Below the pieces are notes generated by a model, which worked only from the letters and a program-made list of their open reading frames with translations, was not told where the DNA came from and ran no database searches. A stretch of 26,869 bases of DNA from a virus. The position numbers and the translations under genes are program-made. The stretch is from positions 1 to 26,869 of IMG/VR virus record IMGVR_UViG_3300043775_000685; one strand, 5' to 3'. Shown here in pieces: positions 16,853 to 23,490 of this stretch (position 1 is the stretch's first letter; every line of letters starts with the position of its first letter).

Positions 16853-17136
16853 ATGTAAATTTAGCAATCGCCCTGACTGACATTGAGGGCAACAAAATTC
16901 AAAACGAGAAAGGCGAAGAAATGCTTTTGTCTAAAATGGTAGGCAACGCTTTATTTTCAGCCGAGGAAAAGGAAGACCCGATTCGACTTTACGAGCTGGC
17001 CAAGAAAATTTACTACTCTGAAGGCGAAATTGAACTAGGCAAAAGCGATGCTGACCTAATCAAGGAGAAGGTCAAGGCCAAAGGCTTTACTGTGCTGGTT
17101 TTAGGGCCTCTCTACGAGGCTTTAAAGGAAAAGTAA
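16849..17136 (+). CDS. Conserved phage protein of unknown function
   Basis: A 95-residue protein, probably the last gene of the structural operon. It reads as a strand-rich start (NLAIALTDIEGNKIQ) followed by helices (DPIRLYELAKKIYYSEGEIEL; DADLIKEKVKA) and a hydrophobic end FTVLVLGPLYEAL. No catalytic motif or membrane helix is seen. Its start overlaps the stop of the preceding small gene, and a strong terminator follows 22 nt after its stop. It is not recognised beyond that. Confidence 0.68.
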   Translation: MNVNLAIALTDIEGNKIQNEKGEEMLLSKMVGNALFSAEEKEDPIRLYELAKKIYYSEGEIELGKSDADLIKEKVKAKGFTVLVLGPLYEALKEK

Positions 17137-17158
17137 TGGTAAACCACCACCGAGCATT

Positions 17159-17184
17159 TAAAGCGCTAGAAATAGCGCTTTTTT
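17159..17184 (+). terminator. Strong intrinsic terminator with GAAA tetraloop
   Basis: AAGCGCTA (17161-17168) pairs perfectly with TAGCGCTT (17173-17180), extended by an A-T pair, with a GAAA tetraloop (17169-17172) and a T tract at 17179-17184. It ends the head-tail transcription unit and separates it from the lysis-like block. Confidence 0.93.
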
Positions 17185-17186
17185 AT

Positions 17187-17210
17187 TTGCTTTAAAATGC
17201 CTTATTTTTG
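17187..17210 (+). promoter_or_regulatory. Possible promoter for the lysis-like block
   Basis: TATTTTTG at 17203-17210 fits the Bacteroidota -7 element TAnnTTTG exactly. The nearest TTG (17187-17189) is only 13 nt upstream, shorter than usual, so the -33 match is poor. The position is right, just after the terminator and 24 nt before the next start codon. Confidence 0.4.
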
Positions 17211-17233
17211 ATAAACGAATAGCGATTGATAAC

Positions 17234-17437
17234 ATGAATATCTTGCAAAAAGACGAAATAGGAGTACCATCCACACTTGTGGCATTTGTGGCAAATGTTT
17301 TTCAAGCAATTGGGATAGATTTCCTAAATGTGGTTCTCACTATGATTATCTCTTTGCTTTCGATTGTCTATTTGATTTTTAAGATTAAGAACGAGAAAGC
17401 AGTTTTTGACAAAAAAGAAAATGAAAAAAGGGACTAG
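17234..17437 (+). CDS. Small membrane protein, holin candidate
   Basis: A 67-residue protein with an amphipathic/hydrophobic N-terminal half (STLVAFVANVFQAIGIDFL) and one strong membrane helix (VVLTMIISLLSIVYLIF, about residues 33-49), ending in a charged tail KIKNEKAVFDKKENEKRD. Size, helix plus basic-acidic tail, and position at the head of a block with an M15 peptidase fit a holin or holin-associated protein. Holins share no sequence motif, so this is inference. It overlaps the next small gene by 17 nt. Confidence 0.65.
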   Translation: MNILQKDEIGVPSTLVAFVANVFQAIGIDFLNVVLTMIISLLSIVYLIFKIKNEKAVFDKKENEKRD

Positions 17438-17543
17438 CGTAATAAAGGCAACGCCATTTGGAAAGCGTAGAAATGGCAAAGCCAAGAAAGCATATTCTAA
17501 AAGCATTAATAAGCCTAAAAAATACAGAGGTCAAGGGAGATGA
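17421..17543 (+). CDS. Very basic 40-residue protein
   Basis: A short open frame that begins with ATG inside the end of the preceding gene and ends TGA, overlapping the next start (ATGA at 17540-17543). About 16 of 40 residues are lysine or arginine (for example GKRRNGKAKKAYSK), with no acidic residues. The tight overlaps on both sides and the strongly non-random composition argue that it is translated. It may bind nucleic acid or membrane phosphates; its function is unknown. Confidence 0.6.
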   Translation: MKKGTSVIKATPFGKRRNGKAKKAYSKSINKPKKYRGQGR

Positions 17544-17764
17544 AACAGTTTTTTACATGGTTAAAAGGATTCTTGTCTGAGAATGGTGAAGCTTCTAGCA
17601 AGCGATTTGTGGGAGTATTTAGTGCCATAGCCTTGTGCTGGACATTGTACGCAAATCACGATGCGGTAAATGAGCCATCTGAGGCTTTGGTTTATTCCGT
17701 AGCTGCCTTATCTGCTGCTGCATTAGGAATTACTGCTGCGGAAAAGATATTTAAGAAAGAATGA
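17540..17764 (+). CDS. Two-helix membrane protein, probable holin
   Basis: A 74-residue protein with an amphipathic start (MKQFFTWLKGFLSENG), then two predicted membrane segments: RFVGVFSAIALCWTLYA (about residues 22-38) and ALVYSVAALSAAALGITAA (about 49-67), separated by a short polar loop NHDAVNEPSE, and a basic end EKIFKKE. This is the plan of a class II holin, with both ends inside the cell. Its position, three genes before or next to the M15 peptidase, supports a role in opening the inner membrane. It overlaps its neighbours on both sides by 4 nt. Confidence 0.72.
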   Translation: MKQFFTWLKGFLSENGEASSKRFVGVFSAIALCWTLYANHDAVNEPSEALVYSVAALSAAALGITAAEKIFKKE

Positions 17765-18513
17765 AAAACCTATCTAAGGAAGAACTATTAAGCCGTATGG
17801 AGGCAATTAATCGCAGCAATGCGATTATTTACTTTGACCTTAATGGTTTTATTCTTGGAGTAAATGTAATTTTTTTAAAAGCCATGGGATTGGGTGAGGA
17901 TGAGCATAATAAGCTAATCGGAAAACACCATTCTATTTTTGTCAGCTACGAATATTCAAAGTCTGAGGATTACACTAAATTTTGGGAAACGCTTCGAGAA
18001 GGAAAGTTCTTTGAAGGAGAATTTGAAAGGCGAAAAATAGACGGGAGTCCAATCTACTTGCAAGCAACTTATAATCCTATCTTTAATGAGGTTGGTGAAA
18101 TAACCAAGATAATGAAAATCGCAACCGACATTACTGAAACGATTTTAAGCAAAAATAAAATTGAGGAGTTGTCTGGTAAAGTCAAGGCAGAACTAGAAAA
18201 ATCAAACAAACTAAGAGCAGCAATTGAAATTGAAAAGGATGCTGCCCTAAATGACTTGGATGCAACAATAAAAAAAAGCCAAAACGAGTTAATCAAGGTA
18301 ATTGTAAAGTCTGCCTTGTTTGTAATTATGTCCGTTGGTTTTATTACAACAATAATGTATTCCTTTGCAATTTTATCAAATAAGGACACCCAAATAATTG
18401 GCTCTACTTGGTCCAATATGTTTTCCGTACTTTTGACCAATGCTTTTTCAATTGTCGGAACAATCATGGGAATTAAATACGCAACTTCAGAAGACAAAAA
18501 AAATAAAGAATGA
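17761..18513 (+). CDS. PAS-domain membrane protein in the lysis block
   Basis: A 250-residue protein with three parts. Residues about 15-125 form a PAS domain: IIYFDLNGFILGVNVIFLKAMG, then FWETLREGKFFEGEFERRKIDG, and PIYLQATYNPIFNEVGEITK ending in the IATDITE sequence typical of PAS domains in chemoreceptors and kinases. Residues 130-178 form a charged coiled coil. Residues about 180-204 and 218-241 are two membrane helices with a short loop, ending KKNKE. No kinase, cyclase or methyl-accepting domain follows. PAS domains sense redox state, oxygen, light or small ligands through flavin, heme or other cofactors; none can be named here. Both ends should be cytoplasmic. Overlaps of 4 nt with the holin candidate and with the peptidase gene tie it to the lysis genes, so it may couple lysis timing to cell state. 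This is inference. Confidence 0.82.
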   Translation: MKNLSKEELLSRMEAINRSNAIIYFDLNGFILGVNVIFLKAMGLGEDEHNKLIGKHHSIFVSYEYSKSEDYTKFWETLREGKFFEGEFERRKIDGSPIYLQATYNPIFNEVGEITKIMKIATDITETILSKNKIEELSGKVKAELEKSNKLRAAIEIEKDAALNDLDATIKKSQNELIKVIVKSALFVIMSVGFITTIMYSFAILSNKDTQIIGSTWSNMFSVLLTNAFSIVGTIMGIKYATSEDKKNKE

Positions 18514-18974
18514 AAATTAGCACGCACCTAAACTTGGCAGAAGTTACACGTAGCGATTCTGCAAAGCGTCACGGCATTGACAACACGCCAACTGCTGAGC
18601 ATTTGGAAAATTTCAAGCTACTTGCTGAGAAAGTATTTGAGCCAATCCGTTTGCATTTTAAAGAGCCTATTTTTATTTCCAGCGGTTACCGCTCCAAGGC
18701 TTTAAATGATTTTATTGGAGGTAGCGCGTCGTCTCAGCATTGCAAAGGTCAAGCCATTGACATAGACATGGACGGAAGCAAAGGCGGAGTCACCAACAAA
18801 ATGGTTTTTGACTTTATCAAAAGCAGACTAGATTTTGACCAGCTTATTTGGGAATTTGGAACGGATGCTAATCCTGACTGGGTCCATGTAAGCTATGTAA
18901 AAACAGGCAACAGAAAGCAAAAGCTAAAAGCCGTAAGGGTTGGCGGCAAAACAGTGTACCAAACTATTCCTTAA
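18510..18974 (+). CDS. M15-family zinc peptidase, probable endolysin
   Basis: A 154-residue peptidase of the M15A type, which cuts peptide links in peptidoglycan. The zinc and catalytic residues are visible: SSGYRS (57-62), SQHCKGQAIDID with H77 and D84, and WVHVSY with H126; E115 in LIWEFG is the likely catalytic acid/base position. There is no signal peptide, so export would depend on a holin, which agrees with the upstream membrane proteins. It starts four bases inside the end of the PAS gene and its stop shares a base with the next start. Confidence 0.9.
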   Translation: MKISTHLNLAEVTRSDSAKRHGIDNTPTAEHLENFKLLAEKVFEPIRLHFKEPIFISSGYRSKALNDFIGGSASSQHCKGQAIDIDMDGSKGGVTNKMVFDFIKSRLDFDQLIWEFGTDANPDWVHVSYVKTGNRKQKLKAVRVGGKTVYQTIP

Positions 18975-19855
18975 TGGAAATCAAAAAAATCTCAAGGAAT
19001 TTGCACCAAATTAACCTTGACCAAAAAGAGTCAAAAATTGCTTTGTTGTCTGACATTCACTGGGACAATCCTAAATGCGACCGAGAAAAACTAAAGCGGC
19101 ATTTGGACTACTGCAAAGAGCAAAAGATTCCAATTTTTATAAACGGCGATTTCTTTTGTTTAATGCAGGGTAAATACGACCCAAGACGAAGCAAAAAGGA
19201 CGTGCTTCCTGAGCATAACAAGGCAAATTATATTGATGCAGTAATTGAGGATGCAGTTGATTGGTGGAGTCCTTACGCTCACTTATTAACTGTTATCGGT
19301 TACGGAAACCACGAGACTGCAATTATCAAGAATTTGGAGACCGACCCATTGCAAAGGTTTGTTGACTTACTAAATTATAACAACAAAAGCATCGTTTATA
19401 CTGGAGGCTATGGTGGCTGGCTGGTTATTAAAAAGCAATTGGAAGGCAATACTTTCATGACAAAAAATTTGAAGTACCACCATGGTCTAGGATTAGGCGG
19501 AATTGTTACACGCGGCGCCATAAACCTTACGAGAGCCTTAGAAATATACGAGAATATGGACATTTTTGTTATGGGCCACATACACGAAAACTCCAGCAGA
19601 AACGACGTCAGGGACACTGTGCAATATAACACAGGCAAGCATTGCCATGAGTTAGTGCAAAAGCAAATTCATTTGGCAATTTGTGGAGTTTATAAGGAGG
19701 AATACGAGGACGGATTTGGCGGCTGGCACGTTGAACGTGGCGCTCCTGTTAAACCTACTGGAGGAAGAATTTTAAACTTTAACGGCAGAAGGGTAAGAAA
19801 TAAGGAAAATGATTATTTTGAGTTACTTGTCGACAGTTGTAAATTTCCCTTATGA
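18974..19855 (+). CDS. Calcineurin-like metallophosphoesterase
   Basis: A 293-residue two-metal phosphoesterase. The full motif set is present: LLSDIHWD (D27, H29), INGDFF (D59), YGNHET (N112, H113), KYHHG (H169/H170) and MGHIHEN (H202, H204). It has no signal peptide or membrane anchor and no second domain. Members of this superfamily cleave nucleic acids, cyclic nucleotides or phosphoproteins; phage copies are often adjacent to lysis or DNA-processing genes and are usually uncharacterised. Specificity cannot be read from sequence. It is overlapped by one base with the peptidase gene and by 4 nt with the next gene, indicating one operon. Confidence 0.88.
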   Translation: MEIKKISRNLHQINLDQKESKIALLSDIHWDNPKCDREKLKRHLDYCKEQKIPIFINGDFFCLMQGKYDPRRSKKDVLPEHNKANYIDAVIEDAVDWWSPYAHLLTVIGYGNHETAIIKNLETDPLQRFVDLLNYNNKSIVYTGGYGGWLVIKKQLEGNTFMTKNLKYHHGLGLGGIVTRGAINLTRALEIYENMDIFVMGHIHENSSRNDVRDTVQYNTGKHCHELVQKQIHLAICGVYKEEYEDGFGGWHVERGAPVKPTGGRILNFNGRRVRNKENDYFELLVDSCKFPL

Positions 19856-20073
19856 AAGCCAAGCTAATATTTGAACTACCTGAGGACCACCATGCTTGGT
19901 ACATGGCAGTAAATGCCAGCGGTATGCATTGCGTTTTAAATGAGTTTGACCAATGGTTACGCTCAAAGATTAAATACGAGGACCTAAACGACGACCAACA
20001 CCAAGTTTTCCAAGCGTGTCGGGACCAGTTGCGGACTTTGCTTTACGAGGAAAATATAGACTTAGACAAATGA
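19852..20073 (+). CDS. Small conserved phage protein, unknown function
   Basis: A 73-residue protein with LIFELPEDHHAWYMAVNASGM and NEFDQWLRSKIKYED, followed by a helix FQACRDQLRTLLYEENIDL. The stretch DQWLRSKIKY plus a later RDQLR helix recurs in small unnamed phage proteins; no function is known to me. It is locked between the phosphoesterase gene (4-nt overlap) and the next gene (ATGA overlap at 20070-20073). Confidence 0.72.
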   Translation: MKAKLIFELPEDHHAWYMAVNASGMHCVLNEFDQWLRSKIKYEDLNDDQHQVFQACRDQLRTLLYEENIDLDK

Positions 20074-20606
20074 TTGACCAAAGAATTCAAATTGCAATTT
20101 TAGCCTTTCTTGGCGGAGTTATTTTAGCTTTTGTTGTATATCCTAGACCTGAGGTAGAGACAGTTTACAAGTTTGAAACCGTGACAAAAACGGACACTTT
20201 GTTTGTGGACAAAGTGGAGACAGTTTACATTCCTAGAACTAGCATAAAAACCGAAGTTTTAAGGGACACAATACTAATTGATTTTAAGCCTAAAATTAGC
20301 CAGTTTACGGCGTCCTTTCCTTTTGAGCATGGAAGTACAAGCGTGAGCGGTGAAGTCCTTGGAGAGGTGCTAAAAATGAGCGCTACGAATGATTTTAAAA
20401 TACCAGTAGTGACCAACACAATTACCAACACCGAAACCAAGACTATTATTCAGAAACCAAAAGGAATTTACTTGGGTGCTGGCGTCAATTCTTTGCTCCA
20501 GCCGAGCGCCTCGGTTGCCTACTTGGACAACAAGTATTTATTTAGCTATCAATACCAGCCTTTGCAGAAAGTCCACCAAATCGGCGTGTCTAAAAAGTTG
20601 TTTTAA
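20070..20606 (+). CDS. Membrane-anchored periplasmic protein, possible spanin-like
   Basis: A 178-residue protein with one N-terminal membrane helix (IQIAILAFLGGVILAFVVYP, residues 7-26) and a short positively charged N-terminus, so the rest should face the periplasm. A polar, threonine/valine-rich middle (VETVYKFETVTKTDT) is followed by a beta-rich end with GVNSLLQPSASVAYL, LFSYQYQP and a final IGVSKKLF; the closing phenylalanine and alternating pattern resemble an outer-membrane beta strand. An inner-membrane anchor plus an outer-membrane-like end in the lysis block suggests a spanin-type role. An upstream non-ATG start at 20016 was rejected in favour of the ATG at 20070. Confidence 0.65.
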   Translation: MIDQRIQIAILAFLGGVILAFVVYPRPEVETVYKFETVTKTDTLFVDKVETVYIPRTSIKTEVLRDTILIDFKPKISQFTASFPFEHGSTSVSGEVLGEVLKMSATNDFKIPVVTNTITNTETKTIIQKPKGIYLGAGVNSLLQPSASVAYLDNKYLFSYQYQPLQKVHQIGVSKKLF

Positions 20607-20613
20607 AGGTTAA

Positions 20614-20666
20614 CAAAAGTTTTTAATTTGTAAACTTTGAGGTTACTATTCGGCAAAATTCCGAAT
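20614..20666. terminator. Possible bidirectional terminator region between convergent genes
   Basis: The plus-strand gene ends at 20606 and the minus-strand gene ends at 20666. Between them are AAAGTTT (20616-20622) pairing with AAACTTT (20632-20638), and ATTCGG (20648-20653) pairing with CCGAAT (20661-20666). Neither is followed by a clean T tract, so termination is likely only by position. Confidence 0.35.
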
Positions 20667-20869
20667 TACTGCTCACCATTTACAATATCTTTAAGCTGGT
20701 TATAAATAGCCTCGGAAAGGTCTCCCCAATACATTTCACATTTTCCGTCCTTAATTGGTGGCTCAATAAAATACGATTGCCAATATTCACATGGTTTAGC
20801 AGTATAGCGGTAACAAGTCTCTTTAAATGGGCAATTGGTACCAGCGCACATGGTAATATCAGGACTCAT
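20666..20869 (-). CDS. Cysteine-rich 67-residue protein
   Basis: A small protein with five cysteines (C8, C13, C19, C27, C44) in the pattern C-x4-C-x5-C-x7-C-x16-C, within CAGTNCPFKETCYRYTAK and DGKCEMYW. It could hold a metal or an iron-sulfur cluster, or form disulfides; sequence cannot decide. The ATG at 20869 is preferred over a TTG two codons upstream. It overlaps the end of the upstream minus-strand gene by 11 nt. I know the look of this protein from Bacteroidota phages but no function. Confidence 0.72.
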   Translation of the reverse strand: MSPDITMCAGTNCPFKETCYRYTAKPCEYWQSYFIEPPIKDGKCEMYWGDLSEAIYNQLKDIVNGEQ

Positions 20870-21128
20870 TTCCAATAAGCTTTAGCAATATTAAATAACC
20901 AATCAAATCATTTACAACGTCCTCGTCGTCGCGTTCTAAGCTGCCATTTTTAATCCTCTTTAGCTTGTCGTCAATTCTGACAAGTAGTCCTTCCTTAGCG
21001 GACAACTGACTAAATACGCCAAGGGGTTCCAGCGCCGAGTTGCCATACTTTTGATTTTTAGCAATTAGCAGGTCTCTAATTTCCTCCAGTGCAACTGTAA
21101 CCTGTACGGCAAAAAAATTCTTATCCAT
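20859..21128 (-). CDS. DUF1599/Nmad1-like protein (MazG-like helical fold)
   Basis: An 89-residue all-helical protein. It begins with ALEEIRDLLIAKNQKYGNSAL (residues 13-33), has EGLLVRIDDKLKRIKNG (46-62) and the acidic helix DEDVVNDLIGYLILL (68-82). This order of E-E, K-Y-G, R-x-D-D-K and D-x-x-x-D matches DUF1599, also called nucleotide modification associated domain 1, which resembles all-alpha nucleoside triphosphate pyrophosphatases. A role in nucleotide pools or base modification is known for relatives only by association. It lies in a minus-strand cluster of three small genes. Confidence 0.78.
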   Translation of the reverse strand: MDKNFFAVQVTVALEEIRDLLIAKNQKYGNSALEPLGVFSQLSAKEGLLVRIDDKLKRIKNGSLERDDEDVVNDLIGYLILLKLIGNES

Positions 21129-21154
21129 GGATTTTTACAAATTCAAGCCACCAT

Positions 21155-21460
21155 TTAATAAGGCAAATTGTCACCATACAAAACCCAAGCATCGCTGGAA
21201 TCTTTTTCAAGTTTCGCTTGGTGGTAAAACGTCTTAAAGTCCAAGTACTTTTCTCCTTTAACATATTGGCTCGTTTTAAATTTAGATTTGCCTTTTTTGA
21301 CCAGCAGGCCATCGCCAAACAAAATATAAAATTCGTTCTCAGCGACTGGCTCGTTAAAATCAAGGTATTGGTGCCACCAGTCTACTGGCTTGCGGTTCTC
21401 GTCCAGCACCTTGCTTGCGCTCAGGTAGCCAAACGGATTAATTATTTGTGCCTCTTCCAT
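21155..21460 (-). CDS. Unknown 101-residue protein heading the minus-strand cluster
   Basis: First gene of the leftward cluster. It reads MEEAQIINPFGYLSASKVLDE and then VDWWHQYLDFNEPVAENEFYILFG, a lysine-rich middle, and FYHQAKLEKDSSDAWVLYGD at the end. No family or catalytic motif is recognised; the N-terminal part resembles small phage regulators only in size. The ATG at 21460 was chosen over a TTG at 21466. The divergent, 136-nt gap to the early promoter side probably holds its promoter, but no good consensus is seen on this strand. Confidence 0.65.
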   Translation of the reverse strand: MEEAQIINPFGYLSASKVLDENRKPVDWWHQYLDFNEPVAENEFYILFGDGLLVKKGKSKFKTSQYVKGEKYLDFKTFYHQAKLEKDSSDAWVLYGDNLPY

Positions 21461-21534
21461 ACGCAAGTTAAAAGCAGAAAAAATGAAACGGTAAAAAATT
21501 AGGCTTTTTTGTTGGAAAAAAAGTTAGAAATATT

Positions 21535-21563
21535 TTGGAATCTAATTTATTTATTTAATTTTG
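21535..21563 (+). promoter_or_regulatory. Consensus Bacteroidota promoter for the early region
   Basis: TTG at 21535-21537 and TAATTTTG at 21556-21563, separated by 18 nt, match the Bacteroidota consensus exactly. Transcription would start near 21570, about 27 nt before the first start codon of the rightward early genes, in a gap between divergent operons. Because it resembles a host housekeeping promoter it should be active on entry. Confidence 0.8.
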
Positions 21564-21596
21564 GGTATTGATTTCATCAAACCCTAAGAAAAAAAC

Positions 21597-21863
21597 ATGT
21601 ACAGGTTATTTGTTTCTAAAACAGAAAATGAGGAGCGGCTAGTTCAAATTATCAAAACTAGCAAAGACCTCAAGCAAAGAAAAAAAGCTTTATTGGAATT
21701 AAGATTTTTGTGCGGAATTCCTAAAGATGACTGTGACAAAATGGTTGGCTTATTAAGCATAAAAACAACTGAGGTATATCAAAAAATCAAAAATAAGAAT
21801 TGGTATTGCCAGCAATTTAGCCACGCAAGCATTTATTATGAGGACACAATGATTAAAAGATAA
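21597..21863 (+). CDS. Early unknown protein, 88 residues
   Basis: The first gene behind the early promoter. It is mostly helical and basic: SKTENEERLVQIIKTSKDLKQRKK, LLELRFLCGIPKDD, MVGLLSIKTTEVYQKIKNKNW. The middle and end have the rhythm of a helix-turn-helix (CGIPKDDCDKMVGLLSIKTTEVYQKI), so DNA binding is possible. First early genes of phages often act against host functions or regulate the early operon. No family recognised. Confidence 0.65.
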   Translation: MYRLFVSKTENEERLVQIIKTSKDLKQRKKALLELRFLCGIPKDDCDKMVGLLSIKTTEVYQKIKNKNWYCQQFSHASIYYEDTMIKR

Positions 21864-21884
21864 TTTAACCCTAAAAAAGTATTT

Positions 21885-22163
21885 ATGAAAAATTTATCTG
21901 AAAATATTAATGGCATTTTAGAAGGCGATTTGCTAGCTTTTAGTAATTCTGATTCTTTTAAAGGTGCTGGCTATTTGGTGGAATTTGTAACTCCAAAAGC
22001 CATTTTGGTAGACGGTAATTGGATTCCAAAAAGCCAAATAATTGATGTTGAACTTGGAGTAAAATTCAATGGCGGAATTGAATGCAAGGATATTTGCCTC
22101 AATTCTTGGTTTGACGACCAATTATGTAAGGATATGCATAAAAAAGCAAAATGGGCATATTAA
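21885..22163 (+). CDS. Early unknown protein, 92 residues
   Basis: An acidic protein with beta-rich character: NGILEGDLLAFSNSDSFKGAGYLVEF, PKAILVDGNWIPKSQIIDVEL and GGIECKDICLNSWFDDQ. No transmembrane helix or known motif. The pattern of short strands around WIPKSQI resembles a small beta barrel in which a conserved tryptophan and proline precede a lysine-serine pair, as seen in some small early phage proteins, but no name can be given. It follows the first early gene after 21 nt. Confidence 0.63.
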   Translation: MKNLSENINGILEGDLLAFSNSDSFKGAGYLVEFVTPKAILVDGNWIPKSQIIDVELGVKFNGGIECKDICLNSWFDDQLCKDMHKKAKWAY

Positions 22164-22176
22164 ACTAAAAACACTT

Positions 22177-22452
22177 ATGGGAAAACTATTTAAAGATTCA
22201 GAAATACACCTCGACCAAGAGGTGCTATTTGATTACGAAGGCGAAGAGTATTGCTGGACTGGCCATTACGAGGTCAAGCAATGCGGAGAGGAGTCAGACT
22301 GGGATTATTGCGGCGACTCTGAATTTGAGGTCGAAATTGAGACAACTAAAAGCGTCACCAAGTTTAACGAACAAACAAACGGCTGGGATGAGGTCACACC
22401 TACCAACTCCTTGATTTACGAAGTAATATTAAACATTGAACGAAATATTTAA
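22177..22452 (+). CDS. Early acidic unknown protein, 91 residues
   Basis: A strongly acidic protein: FKDSEIHLDQEVLFDYEGEEYCWTGHYEV, then KQCGEESDWDYCGDSEFEVEIE and a C-terminal strand LIYEVILNIERN. The first ATG after the AAAACACTT leader (22177) is preferred over an upstream alternative start at 22069, which would overlap the preceding gene by 95 nt. Acidic small early proteins are sometimes DNA mimics that block host DNA-binding proteins, but nothing specific shows this here. Confidence 0.68.
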   Translation: MGKLFKDSEIHLDQEVLFDYEGEEYCWTGHYEVKQCGEESDWDYCGDSEFEVEIETTKSVTKFNEQTNGWDEVTPTNSLIYEVILNIERNI

Positions 22453-22465
22453 ACAACAAACACCT

Positions 22466-23011
22466 ATGAAAGAACTCATTGCAATCCAATCGGAGTTGAA
22501 GGCTCCAAAAAACCAGTACAATGCCTTTGGAAAATATAAGTATCGCAGCTGCGAGGACATTCTTGAGGCTCTTAAACCATTGCTTTTAAAATACGAATGC
22601 ACCTTAACAATTGAGGACGAGGTAAAAGAAGTCGGTGGCATTGTATTTATTGAGTCTACTGCTGCAATACAAAAAGACATGGAAGGCAGAGCGGTTACTG
22701 CTCAGGCTGGCATTGACATAAACCGCAAGGGCATGGATGTTGCGCAAAGTTTCGGAGCGTCGAGCAGTTACTCTCGAAAATATGCGCTTAACGGTCTTTT
22801 TCTTATCGATGACACCAAGGACCCTGACGCAACAAACGACCACGCGCCAAAGCCTCCAGTGCCTACAAAGGTTAAGCCAACCGAGGAGCAGTTTGCATAC
22901 ATTGTGCGCTATTTAAACGGAACGGATGCCCAGCAAAAGCAAGCTAAGGAGGCGATAACTAAATACGAATTTACACAAGACCAAAAAGATACTTTAGACG
23001 GACTACTATGA
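22466..23011 (+). CDS. ERF-family single-strand DNA annealing protein
   Basis: A 181-residue recombinase that binds and anneals single-stranded DNA, used in phage recombination or genome circularisation. ERF family features are AFGKYKYRSCEDILEALKPLL (residues 20-40), a beta strand GGIVFIESTAAI, and the core QSFGASSSYSRKYALNGLF (94-112) followed by DDTKDPD. The C-terminal 60 residues are a proline-rich linker and a small helical tail, often used for interaction with a single-strand binding protein. The ATG at 22466 follows an AACAAACACCT leader. It overlaps the next gene by 4 nt. Confidence 0.9.
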   Translation: MKELIAIQSELKAPKNQYNAFGKYKYRSCEDILEALKPLLLKYECTLTIEDEVKEVGGIVFIESTAAIQKDMEGRAVTAQAGIDINRKGMDVAQSFGASSSYSRKYALNGLFLIDDTKDPDATNDHAPKPPVPTKVKPTEEQFAYIVRYLNGTDAQQKQAKEAITKYEFTQDQKDTLDGLL

Positions 23012-23490
23012 ACTTATACGAAATTACAAGAGAGGCACTAGAACTTGCCTCTCTACTGGAAACCGAAGAGTTGACTCCTGAACTGGAGCAAATGCTGGTA
23101 ATAAACCAAGAGCAACTCCAAGCCAAGGCTGGCAATTACGCCAAGGTAATCGCAAACATTCAAAGCGATGCGGATGCAATCGACCAAGAAATTAAGCGAC
23201 TGAAGGCAATGAAGGAAAGCAAGGACCGAGCCATTACAAGGCTAAAGGACGCGCTTAGAGAGGCAATGCTAGTAAGTGCCATCGACAAAATAGAAAGTCC
23301 TTTATTCAAGCTTAGTTTGCGCCGTAGCGAAGCGGTGGAAGTCGACGTGCTGGAGGCTTTGCCAAGTGAGTTTTTAAACATTAAAAACGTGGTAACCGCT
23401 GACAAAGTAGCAATCAAGGACGCCATCAAACGTGGCGAGAATATTACTGGAGCAAGAATAATTGAAAACTTTAACCTGCAAATAAAATGA
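23008..23490 (+). CDS. Siphovirus Gp157-like protein
   Basis: A 160-residue protein matching the Gp157 family: an N-terminal helix NLYEITREALELASLLE, a long coiled coil (QLQAKAGNYAKVIANIQ, then DADAIDQEIKRLKAMKESKDR), a middle ALREAMLVSAIDKIESPLFKL and the strand-rich end SLRRSEAVEVDV with LPSEFLNI. Family members sit next to single-strand annealing or nuclease genes; one phage member has been linked to phage resistance, but the biochemical role is unclear. Overlaps the annealing-protein gene and the next gene by 4 nt. Confidence 0.87.
   Translation: MNLYEITREALELASLLETEELTPELEQMLVINQEQLQAKAGNYAKVIANIQSDADAIDQEIKRLKAMKESKDRAITRLKDALREAMLVSAIDKIESPLFKLSLRRSEAVEVDVLEALPSEFLNIKNVVTADKVAIKDAIKRGENITGARIIENFNLQIK

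Noticed and set aside
18069-18527. 152-codon minus-strand frame over the PAS gene
   Set aside because: Hydrophobic only because it is antisense to coiled-coil and membrane-helix codons; no leader or partner genes.
21121-21363. 80-codon minus-strand frame overlapping the 101-residue gene
   Set aside because: It is rich in Cys/Trp and irregular, and is in another frame over a gene (21155-21460) with better codon use and a more natural protein; treated as a shadow.
21218-21502. 94-codon plus-strand frame over the minus-strand cluster
   Set aside because: Antisense to a convincing minus-strand gene, with a non-natural composition and no leader; rejected.
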